Of a stretch of 64,000 bases of DNA, positions 1 through 11,899 are shown in pieces (the stretch's first letter is position 1; each line of letters begins with the position of its first letter). A model generated the notes under the pieces. That model was not told where the DNA came from and did no database searches. It worked only from the letters and a program-made list of their open reading frames with translations. Source of the DNA: Sialis fuliginosa. Taxonomy: Eukaryota; Arthropoda; Insecta; Megaloptera; Sialidae. Location of the stretch: contig OY540810.1 in the NCBI GenBank assembly GCA_961205875.1, forward strand, positions 9,052,001 through 9,116,000, read 5' to 3'. Made by a program: the position numbers and the translations under genes.

Positions 1-525
1 ATTGTGCCAAAATATTTCCACCCTAAAATAAAAACTGCTCTAATAAAACAAAAAAAACCGTTTTTTTTTAGTGTGAAGTTAGCCCCCCTTTTGTTGAATT
101 TCAAAATTTTGAAAGTTGTGCTAAATTCTATTATACTTGTGCTACATTGTGCCAAAATATTTCCACCCTAAAATAAGAACTGCTCTAATAAAACTAAAAA
201 TACGTTTGTTTTTTTTGGTGCGAAGTTAGCCCCCGTTTTGTTGAATTTCAAAATTTTGAAAGTTGTGCTAAATTGTATTATACTTGTGCTACATTGTGCC
301 AAAATAATTCCCCCCTAAAATAAAAAATTCCCTAATAAAACTTGAAAAAACGTTTTTTTTGGTGGGAAGTTAGCCCCCTTTTTGTTGAATTTCAAAACTT
401 TGAAATATGTGCTAAATTGTGCTATACTTGTGCTACATTGTGCCAAAATAATTCCCCCCTAAAATAAAAACTGCTCTAATAAAACTAAAAAAACGTTGTT
501 TTTTTGGTGTGAAATTATTGCGCAT
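1..525 (+). repeat. Satellite array, about 145-bp unit, left arm
   Basis: A tandem array that enters from the left edge. The landmark 'attgtgccaaaata' starts at 1, 146, 293 and 437, giving a unit of about 145 bp. Each unit holds a perfect palindrome TTTCAAAATTTTGAAA (or a one-base variant), a 'gttagcccccc' segment and an A-rich then T-rich stretch. The same unit occurs in reverse orientation from about 1215, so this is one arm of a large inverted structure. Short open frames inside it are spurious: the period is not a multiple of three and the sequence drifts between units. Confidence 0.9.
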
Positions 526-593
526 TCAAATATCTTTTAAGGTGTTATATTATCTCAGTAACAGAGAAAAATATTTGAATGCGCAATAATTTA
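514..593. repeat. Hairpin with 20-bp arms at the inner edge of the left array
   Basis: The sequence attattgcgcattcaaatat recurs as its exact reverse complement about 55 bp later, ending near 592, and the core 'ttgcgcattcaaatatct' appears again in direct orientation at 780. This resembles the two ends of a very short MITE plus a third solo end. No target duplication was established. The rest of 594-1007 is low-complexity AT sequence without a gene. Confidence 0.55.
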
Positions 594-1007
594 TATTAAA
601 GAGCAATCCAGTGTCTTTAAAATAATATGTAATTTTAAATTTTTTTTATAGTTAATCATTTTTTTTTTATAGTTAATTGTTTATTTTTTTGTTTTTTTTT
701 TTATAAAACAGTTAATTATAATAAATGTTTGATTGTTTATATCATTTTAAAGGTACTAAATGTCTCTTTAATTTAAACTATTGCGCATTCAAATATCTTA
801 CCCCGTTCCCGAGATATAATGCCCAAAAATTTATGTTTTTTCTAATAAACAGTCATTTAGGAACCTCAGGATGATATCCAATTACAATTTCCTTTGGTAG
901 GTGTTTTAAGGATATACAAATGCAAATGCGCATATAGTGTTTCGAAGATTCGAAAAAAATATTTTTTCACTCCACTCTAGTGCGTACTCTTATGACATAC
1001 ACACATA

Positions 1008-1201
1008 CAGGGCCGTCACTACCACCGGGGCAGCGGGGCAGTTCCCGGGGCCCCCGCGGCAGAGTTGAATTTTTTTAATTTGGTTCTAACTTGAAAATGA
1101 TATTCATTATCATTAGGAAAATTAAAATAATTTTGCATATTCTGGGGGGGCCCTCGGACACTTCTTGCCCCGGGGCCCCCGAGCCTCTAGTTATGGCCCG
1201 G
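1008..1201. mobile_element. Short hAT-type element with GC-rich ends
   Basis: The left end starts CAGGGCCGTCACTACC and the right end closes ...tctagttatggcccgg, an eroded form of the expected ...gttacggccctg. Both ends are unusually GC-rich against AT-rich flanks. The flanking 8-mers are cacacata and cacattta, a 6-of-8 match consistent with an old hAT 8-bp target duplication. It is non-autonomous with no coding capacity. A related short copy lies at 28575-28670, and a larger element with similar ends and a perfect duplication at 14524-15687. Confidence 0.6.
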
Positions 1202-1214
1202 CACATTTATGTCT

Positions 1215-2955
1215 TAACCGATTTTTTTTACTTTTATTAGTGTAGTTTTTGTTTGAGGGGTGAAATATTTTGGAATATGAATGAATTTAAAATTTTTTTG
1301 AGAAGTTAAATTGTGATTGTAGCTTTTAAATTCAAACAATTAAATTATTTCGTGTAGTATCGTCAGACTGGCGCCGAATCGACATCACCAACAATATCTA
1401 TAAACACAGTTTGGATACGAATTTTTATTTTATTTTATGGGTGAAATATTTTGGAACAACGTAAGCAACAAGTAGCACAATTGAGCACAACTTTCAAAAT
1501 TCTTAAATTAAACATAAAAAATTTCACAAAAAAACAATAAAAAAAAGTTTTTTTAGTTTTATTATTGCAATCTTTATTTGAGGGTGGAAATATTTTGGCA
1601 CAATGTAGCACAACTTTAGCACAATTCAGCACACTTTTCAAAATTTTGAAATTCAACAAAACATAAAAAAAAACGTTTTTTTAGTTTTATTAGAGCAGTT
1701 TTTATTTTAGGGGGGAATTATTTTGGCACAATGTAGCACAAGTATAACACAATTTAGCACATATTTCAAAATTTTGAAATTCAACAAAAAGGGGGCTAAC
1801 TTCCCACCAAAAAAAACGTTTTTTCAAGTTTTATTAGGGAATTTTTTATTTTAGGGGGGAATTATTTTGGCACAATGTAGCACAAGTATAATACAATTTA
1901 GCACAACTTTCCAAATTTTTAAATTCAACAAAACGGGGGCTAACTTCGTACCAAAAAAAACAAACGTTTTTTTAGTTTTATTAGAGCAGTTCTTATTTTA
2001 GGGTGGAAATATTTTGGCACAATGTAGCACAAATATAATAGAATTTAGCACAACTTTCAAAATTTTGAAATTCAACAAAAGGGGGGCTAACTTCACACTA
2101 AAAAAAAACGTTTTTTTTTTGTTTTATTAGAGCAGTTTTTATTTTAGAGTGAAAATATTTTAGCACAATGTAGCACAAATATAGCACAATTCAGCACAAC
2201 TTTCAAAATTTTGAAATTCAACAAAAGGGGGGCTAACTTCACACTAAAAAAAAAACGTTTTTTTTTTGTTTTATTAGAGCAGTTTTTATTTTAGGGTGGA
2301 AATATTTTGGCACAATGTAGCACAAGTTTAGCACAATTTAGCACAACTTTCAAAATTTTGAAATTCAACAAAAAGGGGGCTAACTTCACACTAAAAAAAA
2401 ACGTTTTTTTGGTTTTATTTGAGCAGTTTTTATTTTAGGGTGGAAATATTTTGGCACAATGTAGCACAAGTTTAGCACAATTTAGCACAACTTTCAAAAT
2501 TTTGAAATTCAACAAAAGGGGGGCTAACTTCACACTAAAAAAAAAAACGTTTTTTTGGTTTTATTAGAGCAGTTTTTATTTTAGAGCGGAAATATTTTAG
2601 CACAATGTAGCACAAGTATAGCACAATTCAGCACAACTTTCAAAATTTTGAAATTCAACAAAAGGGGGGCTGGTGAAAAATGTATTTTTGTTCTGGGGGG
2701 CAGGAAAATTATATTAGAGTATTGATGTTTTGGCACAATGTTAGGAACAACTAGCACAATTTTGCACAACTTTCAAAAATTTGAATTTCAAAAAAAGGGG
2801 GGCTACTGAAAAAAATCGTTTTTTGGGTTTTTCTAGTGTTGTTTTTATTTTAGGGGGGAAATATTTTGGCACAATGTAGCACAAGTATAGCACAATTTGG
2901 CACAACTTTCAAAAATTGGAATTTCAACAAAAGGGGGGCTAACTTCACACAGGTG
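1215..2955 (-). repeat. Satellite array, about 145-bp unit, right arm (inverted)
   Basis: The same unit as 1-525 in reverse complement. The landmark 'ttttggcacaatg' (or close variants) starts at 1593, 1721, 1864, 2012, 2158, 2305, 2449, 2595, 2728 and 2864, so most spacings are 143-148 bp with a few short units. Two more degenerate units lie at about 1215-1300 and 1435-1590. Divergence is highest at both edges (1215-1590 and 2690-2955) and lowest in the middle. The array ends abruptly after 'gggggctaacttcacac' near 2950. Confidence 0.9.
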
Positions 2956-3625
2956 GAATATTTAAGTATCAAATATGTAAAATAATATTAATTCAAAGAA
3001 TCTTATAAATTGTTTGTTATTGTTACAATTTAAATTGGCTTTTAAATTTTTTAAATATTTAAGTATTTGTGAAGATGGTGTCATTCAGATATTTAATTTA
3101 GAAATATAAACAACACATAATTTACCAAAACAAACTATCCATTAATCAATATTTCAACTTGAATTCATACAGCAATAATGACCAATTACATTCTCGACTT
3201 TTGTAATTGATTTCAAGTATTTTATTTTCAAAACAAAATATTTTCGTTTAATCACCATTATTTTATTGTAATTTGTTGTTTTTTAATTAAAACGACAGCT
3301 AAAACTGAAATAACATACCAAAAATACATATTATTTGCAATTCATTGGCAGATTCTATTTTAGTTGTTCCTTTAATTGTATTAATAAAAACTTTTAAATC
3401 AAATCAATTTGATTTATTTTTATTTATCAGAGCAGGCTGATGGAAAATATTTTGTTGCGTAAATTTTACGTATTAGGACAGTAGAACAAATAAAATGAAA
3501 TATTTATGGAAAATATTCAAATAAAAATAAGAAACGTGAAATCTTTTTCTCAAAATCAAAATAAATTATATTAAAATAATTAAACGATACATAAAAAAAT
3601 CAAATTGTCTTTTAAAATACAATTC
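2956..3625. other. AT-rich sequence without recognisable content
   Basis: Very AT-rich unique-looking sequence. I see no codon-biased open frame, no RNA gene and no clear repeat boundary. Confidence 0.5.
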
Positions 3626-3629
3626 CAAC

Positions 3630-3705
3630 AGTGGCGCGTTTTACAGTAGACACTTTAGGCAACTGCCTCGGGCCCCGAGCGTGGGAGGGGGGGTCATACT
3701 GGGAA
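3630..3705. mobile_element. Solo hAT-like GC-rich end
   Basis: A GC-rich island beginning cagtggcgcgttttac and continuing through 'actgcctcgggccccgagcg' to a G run. It resembles the CAGGGCCG-type ends at 1008, 14524 and 28575. No matching right end was found within 1 kb, so it is probably a truncated copy. Confidence 0.4.
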
Positions 3706-4243
3706 AATATATAATTTTTTTTAAATTAAAATAATATTTGGAAGAGCAAAAAAAGTCTTCAGATATTGTATGATAATAATTTATCCAATGTTCGTGTAAA
3801 AAAACAAGGTGAGGTCCTGAATTTGAACTCAACTGCAACAATTTCAATGAAAGTTTTTGCCAGAACCCAAGCTGATGCTATAATATGTCTCATTGCATTT
3901 AGTATAACATTAACTTTAAGTTGAATGTTGAACTGCACACAATTTTGATAATTGAATAATATTACATTAATGATAGTGTCTGTATAACGTCCGTAATTAT
4001 GATTTCAATGTGAAGATAAACTGTTTTGTTTGTTGATGTGTGCGTAAACATTGCAAACCTCATTGTCAGACAGATAATGTGGCTAAAAATAATTCATATA
4101 TAATGTTAAATTGTTTGTCTTTAAAAGCACATGATCCATAAACGTATGTGTTTGTATTGGTTATTATCAGCAGTATTAAAACAGTACACATCGATATGTA
4201 ATATTTATTATAAGTATTAAATATGTATTCAACCTTAATATAT

Positions 4244-5235
4244 GTATATAAAGCTCAACATCTTTCTGTCTGTCTGTCCTTTAGTGCGCATATAACTCAA
4301 GAACCACTTATCCGATTTACGTGTTTTTTTTTCTAATTCATAGACATCATAGATATATGCTCTGGCCAGTATATAGGATCTATTTTGTTACGTTAGGTAA
4401 CATAAGGAATAAATAGTGACAATAATAGTAAATCAAGTCGGAAAAAAGTTTGCCGCCAGCGCGTTCTTTTGCAATACGCTGCCTAAACCGTTCAATATTG
4501 AACCATATAATGAGCGTGTTCAGCCGAACTAAGTCCTGAGTAAACTTAGTAAGTTAGTAAGTGCACTAAGCTAAGTTTTCGGCCTGGACACTTTACGGAT
4601 ACTAAGATACTAAGGAACTTTTTTCTCGCCGCCATTTTACTTAGTATACTCACGTAAATGTTATCAACAAGAAATAAGTAATAAAGGAAAAATAATACGA
4701 TTTGTGAGTCAAAAATATTTTTTTTTGTGTAAAATTGAACTTTACAAAATGGACGAGTGTAATTACAATAATAAATAATGTCATCAACATACAAGATAGA
4801 GCATAAATACATATATAGGTTATGAGTCTTATAACTATCACAAAGTAGTAAGTGTGTCCAGGCGGAAAACACACTGTACTTAGACGGTTAGGGCAAACTT
4901 TCTCTTACTCTAACTAACTTACTAAGTTTACTCAGGACTTAGTTCGACTGAACACGCTCAATGTAGTAAAGAATTGTGTAGAATTAAAAGATCTAAAATA
5001 AAGTACGCCACACTATATATCTAACTTTTATATTTTTTAGTCACAGTGACTTCTTTTATGTTATAAAGAAAATTAAAAATGTTTAAGTTCTGTTTCCGTC
5101 GACTTATGACCTTCAAAACATAATTCCTTATCGAAATAAATGATTTCATCGTCATAAGTACTTAATGTAGATATAATTTGTCCTTTTTGCATCCAATTTG
5201 GTCTTATAGTTTAGAAAATAACTTATTATTTTTAA
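4244..5235 (+). repeat. Dispersed LINE-tail-like repeat (family S), interrupted by a MITE
   Basis: It starts tatataaagctcaaca, contains 'ctgtctgtctgtc' and 'cttatccgatttacgtg', then 'acgttaggtaacataagg', and ends with an 'ataagtacttaatgtagata' segment. The same ordered blocks occur in reverse complement at 63470-63865, and the middle block again at 10800-10945. 'Not-yet-satisfied receptor'-style prose such as aagaaccacttatccgattt is typical of insect RTE/CR1-type LINE 3' regions, but no reverse transcriptase is present. The element at 4512-4959 sits inside it. Confidence 0.6.
4512..4959. mobile_element. MITE with 46-47-bp TIRs and AAT duplication
   Basis: The left end GAGCGTGTTCAGCCGAACTA continues through 'agtcctgagtaaacttagt', and the right end is its reverse complement with one or two changes, closing ...tgaacacgctc. 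The direct flanks are AAT at 4509-4511 and AAT at 4960-4962. A 3-bp duplication and a G-rich first base fit the PIF/Harbinger superfamily, although its preferred site is TWA. The interior has no transposase. It is inserted in the family S repeat. Confidence 0.75.
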
Positions 5236-6009
5236 CATATTATTAATAACGCGATTTGTATCGTTAACTGTCTTAAAAAAATGAAAGATTTGTATTTTGT
5301 TTCACTTTTACCCCAGTTGACCCTACTTGTCAAGTTTGCAGTTATGTGTGTAGCCACCTTTAGGTTAGGTACCACTGTACTATATTACCATAGTGAAACA
5401 TTTTCGGTACCACTTATATTTGATGTTATTGTTAGCATGGTTTTGATGTGTGTATAGAATAATTAATTTATTACACAGTAGTTAATTGAGTAGATCTGTA
5501 AAATAAATAAACAGCTTGTTTTCTTGTAATTAGTATACCGAGTAAATACAGATTTTATGAGTAATGTGAACATAATATTATATAAGAAAATTAAATTAAA
5601 ATTTTATAAAAATTCTATGCCCTTGACGGACGTTAGAACATGTAAGTTTATTTAAATGTTTACTATTAGTAGGTATATATTACTTTTTTTAATTTTAATA
5701 TTTATGTTACGTGAATAAATACGTACAGTCTTTATTGTTTGAAGTATTGCTTCCTTGTTAAGTATGCGTAACATACTTATAACATGGACATTGTTATGTA
5801 GTATTGTATCAACCCACATAAAGCTCGTTTCGAGATATCAACGTTTTTGATACGCGTGACAAAATATATTTATGGTTTTGTTGAATTTTCTTTTATTGGA
5901 AAAAGTAATTTGGCGTTTGGTTGGTTAATTAGATATATCTTCCAATAAAAAATCTGAGAACAATGTATTTTTTATAAGTGTTATATATGATATCACTAAA
6001 AATTTGATA
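5236..6009. other. AT-rich sequence without a gene
   Basis: I see no coding signal or bounded repeat. Scattered pyrimidine and poly-A runs only. Confidence 0.45.
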
Positions 6010-6250
6010 AATAAGAAAGAGGGTCAAATTTCACAAAAAAAATTTTTGCCTAGCTTTAGCTCCTTAGCGCCCTCCTGAGAAATTATTTTAAAAAAATGTA
6101 TACATCTTTTACTAAAGGGCATCATTTTACATGTTCAGTAAAACAAGTTTTTTGCTTAAATAGCTTACGAGATATTTTGCTTTGACTGAAAGGACGGACG
6201 GACGGACGGCAAAGTGAGATTAATAGGGTTTTTTCGGAAACCTAAAATGA
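6010..6250 (+). repeat. LINE 3'-region-like segment with a (GGAC)n microsatellite
   Basis: A segment with 'tttagctccttagcgccctc', 'cttacgagatattttgc' and 'gaaaggacggacggacggac', followed by 'agggttttttcggaaacc'. This order (query-like sentence, PuGAC microsatellite, 'ggaaccct'-like end) is characteristic of insect LINE 3' untranslated regions. The tetranucleotide run is at about 6190-6208. Confidence 0.45.
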
Positions 6251-7699
6251 GTAATGAGTAATTTTTACTAATTATTAAAAATCTTAAATCCAAGACTTAT
6301 AAACAAAGTTAATATTAATTCGATCTCGTCTCATTAAAATTTCAGATGGTCTCGTTCAAAATTAATTTTAGAATTAAAAAAAAAAAATTACCAACTTCAA
6401 ATTATCATTTCCTGTTACTAGTATCCAAATGTTAAGTGTAATTGAAACCCAAGAAATTAAATATTTTAAATTTAATTAACAATAGAATAAACATGCTTGC
6501 ATTACCAAGGTTTCATGCATGATATTTGTAACAATGGTAATAACAAAAGTACATTGTTCATTAGGAAAGTATAATATGCAGAAAAGTAAACATTTCATTA
6601 AATATTATTGTATGGCTTCTGAGTGTAATGAATGCACATAAAAATGTATGCAAATTGTATCTTATAGGTTATAATATTTATTAATATTAAATAAGTAGAT
6701 TTTTTTATTTGACTGCAGTATCCATTAAATAAAATGACATGCACATAAATTTATTTTAAACTAAAAAATATTTAGATGTACGTATATTATGTATATCTTT
6801 TTATATACAATTGTAATAAAATCTATTAAATATTTATAAATAAAAAGTTTATATATTTCAATGAGGACCAAGGTTCATTTCAAGGTCATAATCTCAACTC
6901 ACAATCATCTCTTGTTTTTTTATTTTATTTTATATATTTGTTGTTGCTTCATTCAGCAATATTATCAACATAACATTACTTATATAACATGTTAGTTAAT
7001 TAATTCAGCATTTTAATGGCCGTTGTACATTCAAACAAAAAATCGTAGTTTTATTTTTTATTTATAATATTCCTTTCGTTATTTAAATGAAGTTCAAATA
7101 TTTAATCAACGTGATTGATCTAAAGATATCTAGTATTTTAATATTTAAATATGCTTTCTATTTTTACTTTCTTATAAAATGGAGGTTGCCCATCTTTTTG
7201 TCGATCATAAAAGCGTCAAAAATGAATTTAGGGTAAAACCAATGATTTGTGCATCTATATGACGTAGCGAAAGGATATTTTTAACAAATTTTATGGAAGT
7301 TAAATAAGATTTACTGAAAAAAATCAAAATCAAGATTTTCAAAAAACCTGCATACATACTGCCCCCCTCCTGTCTCCACATACTTCCACCAAATTAGTTA
7401 AAAAATGTTGCCATATCATAATTTCGTACTTTATAAACCATATTGTATTGAAATAAATAATTGAAAACAATCGAATTTTATTGAAAGAGAACAAAGAAAG
7501 TGAAAATTTATGTTCTTTCCTCTTCTGAAACTTGTTTTGGATGTTTGCACACTTCAAATGCACATGATAGACAAAGTGGTCCGATGTTGGATAGGTCTGG
7601 CATTTTGAAAAATTGAAATACCAAATCGAAAGTAGTGAACAATCACAATATTTCAATACGGAAATCGCGAGGATAAAAAATAAACTATGGATATTCATC
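6251..7699. other. AT-rich intergenic or intronic sequence
   Basis: No gene could be supported. A 147-codon open frame on the minus strand (7339-7782) crosses the boundary of the foldback element at 7703 and has no domain or codon bias, so it is not called. Confidence 0.45.
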
Positions 7700-7702
7700 T
7701 TA

Positions 7703-8541
7703 CAAGGGGAAGCAACAGCACGGTCCATGAGAATTTCAATGAGCTTGTGGTATGTCAAACTAGAGCAAAAATAAAAAGACACGTGTCCAACAATTTGATC
7801 TCATAGGCCTTAATTACAAAGATAATTAACTTTGAAAATTTGTGTATTCAATATAACCGTGTATTATGTTTGCTCGAAATATAAGTGTGTTGGCCCTACG
7901 GTCAACGCGCTGGCGTCTCGCCTGGTTTTAAGATTTTGATTTTAATTTTTATTTACAATATTTTATTTTTTTGTACACATGACCTCTTCCACTTGCGTAA
8001 AAATCGATAAATTAGACATAAATAAAACATATATTATTATTGACAATGAAAATATTGATATATACGCCAGTACATAATTATTAATTTGTTTTAAAGTAAA
8101 TTTAATTTATTATTGACACAACTCATTAGTTTTTAATTAATAAATTGAAAAGTTTTAATAAAAAACAAATTTGAAAGAAACCACAAACATCTATTGTCAA
8201 TAATAATATATGTTTTATTTATGTCTAATTTATCGATTTTTACGCAAGTGGGAGAGGTAATGTGTACAAAAAAATAAAAAATAATTGTAAATAAAAATTA
8301 AAATCAAAATCTTAAAACCAGGCGAGAACGCCAGCGCGTTGACCGTAGGGCCAACACACTTATATTTCGAGCGAACATAATACACGGTTATATTGAATAC
8401 ACAAATTTTCAAAGTTAATTATCTTTGTAATTAAGGCTAATGAGATCAAATTGTTGGACACGTGTCTTTTTATTTTTCCTCTAGTTTGACATACCACAAG
8501 CTCATTGAAATTCTCATGGACCGTGCTGTTGCTTCCCCTTG
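7703..8541. mobile_element. Long foldback element, copy 1 (family A)
   Basis: An 839-bp element beginning CAAGGGGAAGCAACAGCACG and ending with the reverse complement. The arms, about 340 bp each (7703-8046 and 8194-8541), are almost fully complementary around a central AT-rich loop. The direct flanks are TTA at 7700-7702 and 8542-8544. It has no coding capacity. A second copy lies at 25591-26431 with its own 3-bp duplication. A transcript through it would fold into a long double-stranded RNA. A 3-bp duplication would fit PIF/Harbinger or CMC-type transposases, but the ends do not identify the superfamily. Confidence 0.8.
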
Positions 8542-8827
8542 TTAGTTGGATGTTGAAAAATAGTCACTTTATAATCGTTTAAACGAAACACATATCTGAA
8601 AAATAGAAATTTTGTTTTTTGATCATAGAATAGTAAATAAGTACGTGCGAACGTGTCTATGTCTCAAAAAAATGAAGCTGACATGAAAAGCTATCAATGA
8701 CAGAAGTTTGAGTACGCTACAAATACAACAACATAGAAATGTTGGGCGGTGGTCCGTATGTGGGGGAACTTCCCTTACCCATATGAAATACCTCTAGACA
8801 TAATATAAAATACTAAATCACCGGGAA
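8542..8827. other. Spacer between two foldback elements
   Basis: No gene. It ends in 'aaatcaccgggaacaccggg', the start of a LINE-tail-like repeat ('accgggtcctat') that the next element interrupts. Confidence 0.4.
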
Positions 8828-8836
8828 CACCGGGTC

Positions 8837-9301
8837 GCATATTTCCAAAAGCCCGTCCAGTACAGAGCAACGGATGAAAATTGTGCTCTGTAAAGCACTG
8901 GAGTTTGGAAATCGTTTCATTGATATTTGCACTCCAAACCCCAGTCGAGTACAGAGCATACTCAGACTAGAACTAGGTGTGGAATCTCGATGTGGGGCTT
9001 ATAAACTATAGTTTAAAAAATATGCGTTACTTATTATTATATCAAATTAAAACATTTTCGCGTCAGCGAAAATGTAGTATTCTTATATGCTATTTTATTA
9101 TGTAATAAATTTTATGGTTGATACGGAGAATAGGGGTACAAGCTTTCACTACTGTCTAACATTAGCCTCAGTCTGAGTATGCTCTGTACTCGACTGGGGT
9201 TTGGAGTGCAAATATCAATGAAACGATTTCCAAACTCCAGTGCTTTACAGAGCACAATTTTCGTCCGTTGCTCTGTACTGGACGGGCTTTTGGAAATATG
9301 C
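8837..9301. mobile_element. Mutator-like foldback element with 9-bp duplication
   Basis: A 465-bp element whose arms (about 8837-8970 and 9168-9301, roughly 134 bp) are near-perfect reverse complements starting GCATATTTCCAAAAGCCCGT. It is flanked by a perfect 9-bp direct repeat CACCGGGTC (8828-8836 and 9302-9310). Long TIRs with 9-bp duplications are the signature of Mutator-like elements. The insertion split a pre-existing 'caccgggtcctat' LINE-tail-like sequence. The loop has no transposase. Open frames inside the arms are artefacts of the inverted repeat. Confidence 0.85.
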
Positions 9302-9890
9302 CACCGGGTCCTATGCGCTAGTATATAGTATAAGGATTTTGATGGAAACATACATTTTGATCTTCCCTGAATCCATTCTGACTATTTCATATAATGATAC
9401 CTCTGTGTCTGACGGTTTGTCTGTCTGTCTGTAGACGCTGATGAAATTTTATATTTACTATTAACTTTCGTCTCTTTTGATTTTAACCCTTCATTAACGT
9501 TATATATGCGTTCTAAGTCGTTATAGGATATGCCCCCTCTATTTTCTATACCTACTATCGATATAAAAAATCTGAAAAAATTCCAGAATGTAGTTTTAGT
9601 ACTTTCAATGAAAATTATAACGAACACTATCACTGAAAAGCATACTTACTTTTCCCCCCCACTTACCCTATTGAATCACGATATATTTGCTTTTGAATGT
9701 CGTTATCAGACTATAATTTCTAAACTATGACATTCCAGAATGTAGCTTTTAAATAGAACTTTCAATGAAAATTATAACGAACACTGTATCAAAAAAAGTT
9801 TATGAAAAATATTGATAAATCGTAATTAGAAAGACTACGGAACCCTATCATGTGCGTGCCCAACACGCACTTGGCTGTTTTATTTAATAT
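9302..9890 (+). repeat. LINE 3'-region fragment
   Basis: It contains 'ggattttgatggaaacatac', 'ttccctgaatccattctgac' and 'gtttgtctgtctgtctg', and closes with 'gactacggaaccctatcatg' and 'cccaacacgcacttggc'. The last block is a well-known end of insect LINE-derived repeats. Related opening segments occur at 20166, 47650 and 51580. An internal direct repeat 'ttccagaatgtag...actttcaatgaaaattataacgaaca' appears at about 9580 and 9733. No reverse transcriptase frame is left. Confidence 0.55.
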
Positions 9891-10470
9891 TATTATGGAT
9901 TAAGGATCGATTTTACTCACTGGTTAATAAATGAAGTTAGTGGTTTTGACGCAATTAACAAAATTGATTATTATTTTTATTTTTAAACGAAATGATGATG
10001 TTCTGGAACGTATCTTTTCAATTAGAATCGTTACAAATCAAATTTTATATTTTCTAAATGATGATTATATTTATATCAAAATAATTAATTCCGTGAACCT
10101 TTTTGTGTATAGTTTTCATTGTTATTCTACATCCTATGATATAAATTACTATTCAATTTACGTCCGTACATCGTAATTATCAATGATACGCTTTATAAAA
10201 TCAGTGACGACACTTTTACGTCGTAGAAAAATTGATTTTTCGTCACCTGGAACACAAAAAACGTTTTTACACTTAGACTTTGGACATCTTGATATGTTTT
10301 TGTATAGTTTGACGTATGTAGGTAGACATGATTTAATGTGTACCTACCTTCACTCCAACAGAATTAACTGTACACCGAGTTCAAATATCTGATCAAAATA
10401 ACAAATGAAATATAGCTATTGTATTTGTTTTGAGATGCTGCGATTTTACTATTTTATTGTTATGACGATC
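9891..10470. other. AT-rich sequence without a supported gene
   Basis: Two adjacent open frames (9931-10176, 10183-10392) lack domains, codon bias and splice context. I see nothing else. Confidence 0.4.
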
Positions 10471-10474
10471 TGGT

Positions 10475-10799
10475 AAGGTACTGGCACCAGTTATGGCCGC
10501 TATAAGAGCAAGGTTTACTGTTTTTGTGATTGACGGGCTTCTTTTTGTAATTCTCATGAACTCATATTACTAATAAAACTAGTAACACTTTATTTAATCA
10601 ATGTATTTCCAAAATCTGCAAATATAGTTTGTTTTTTAAATTATAGCCTTTTATTTATTTTTATTTCTCCAATAATGGGTAAAGTAAAATCAGTAATGAG
10701 CACGCAGTGATGCACACTTGCTAATGATTACAAAATGATAAGTACTATGACACAAAATATATAAAAGAAAAAATCGTCAAATTTGAAACAATATAAAAA
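10475..10799 (+). mobile_element. MITE family K, copy 1, right end missing
   Basis: It starts AAGGTACTGGCACCAGT followed by 'tatggccgctataagagcaa', the left end of the MITE family that occurs eight times here. The diagnostic interior 'agtaatgagcacgcagtgat' is present. At about 10800 it breaks into the family S repeat, so the right TIR is lost. Confidence 0.75.
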
Positions 10800-10945
10800 C
10801 TCCGGCCAGGTTATAAGCTATATTTGTTACGTTAGGCAACATATCAACTAAGCAGTGACGATAATAGTAAATCAAGTTGGAAAAAAGTTTGCTGCCAGTG
10901 CGCTCTTTGCATTACGCTGCCTAAACTGTTGAATATTAACAAAGT
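10800..10945 (+). repeat. Family S fragment
   Basis: It matches the middle of the repeat at 4244-5235: 'ccggccaggttata', 'ttgttacgttaggcaacata', 'gataatagtaaatcaagttg' and 'cattacgctgcctaaact' in the same order. It is truncated on both sides and fused to the MITE on its left. Confidence 0.65.
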
Positions 10946-11870
10946 AATTTAGTAATAGTAATATAACATATCATAAGATTTATCAGCGCAATAGTCGCGC
11001 TACTAAAAGTCGCTAGTGTTTAAGGGGTCTAAAAATGATTTATAATTTGTAGATAGAAATCATAAAATTAAAAATAATAATAAATGCCCGTTTAGTACGG
11101 CACTGCATATTATGTACATCTAGTTTGAATGTTGATTTTATAAACTTCGCAAAGTTATTATATTAATTTAATAAAACAGAAAATTTAGATTGACAAGTAT
11201 TTATTCAAATTAAACTATTGTTTATACAGCATTATATTTGACAGTATCAATGTATAGATTAAATTATAATAACCCAGAGACGGACTCAGTATTTTATTCT
11301 AAATCAAATGCTGATAATCATGTTAAATGCGGTCTACATGAGATTAAATCTCCATTTTCATCAAAAATATCCCCTTACTGCAATATGACATATTAATAAA
11401 GATAGAACGCATACGATAAGGATATGTACCTAAATATATAAATCGACTTTTAGATTTTAAAAAATCACATGCTTTTGCTCTAAACAACTTAATAAAAAAA
11501 CAAACAAAAATATCTGCCAAGTAGGTAAATGCCCAGTGCTTCCTCGTACTAAATTCACCGAAGGTAGTTAATTATTGAACAATTTATATAAAAACCGATG
11601 AAGGATTCAGATAAATTGCCTGGCATTGGTGAACCATTTAATTTTTTTACAATTTTACTAAAAAAATTAGTTCGAAATTTTTCTTAATACGTAGGTACCT
11701 GATTATTTTTTCGTGTATTTTTAATTTTTTGACAATTTCGATCTAAATCTAAATTTATGCAAACGTCAAAATGGTATTTAAAACGTAAAAAAAATATTTA
11801 ATACTTATGTCAAAATAAATTATCAATTAAAAAAAAAACTATTTTTTAAAGCAAATTATTTGTAAAGGAA
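10946..11870. other. AT-rich sequence without a gene
   Basis: No open frame, hairpin or repeat end that I can support. Confidence 0.45.
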
Positions 11871-11899
11871 CATTTTGCAAAGAACGTTGTAGACCTATA

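Noticed and set aside
1435-2769. Open frames encoding similar peptides (MLNFKILK..., LNCA..LHCAKIFPP)
   Set aside because: They are translations of the 145-bp satellite. The period is not a multiple of three, frames do not continue between units, and there is no codon bias.
7339-7782. 147-codon minus-strand open frame
   Set aside because: It crosses the exact end of the foldback element at 7703 and has no domain. Long chance frames occur in this AT-rich sequence.
8230-8412. Peptides with 'PGFKILILIFIYNYFLFF' at 8230, 25781 and 26031
   Set aside because: The similarity reflects copies and arms of foldback family A. They are read from both arms and lack starts or stops in common positions.
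9112-9434. Overlapping frames on both strands at 9.1-9.4 kb
   Set aside because: They lie in the arms of the Mutator-like foldback and the adjoining LINE tail.
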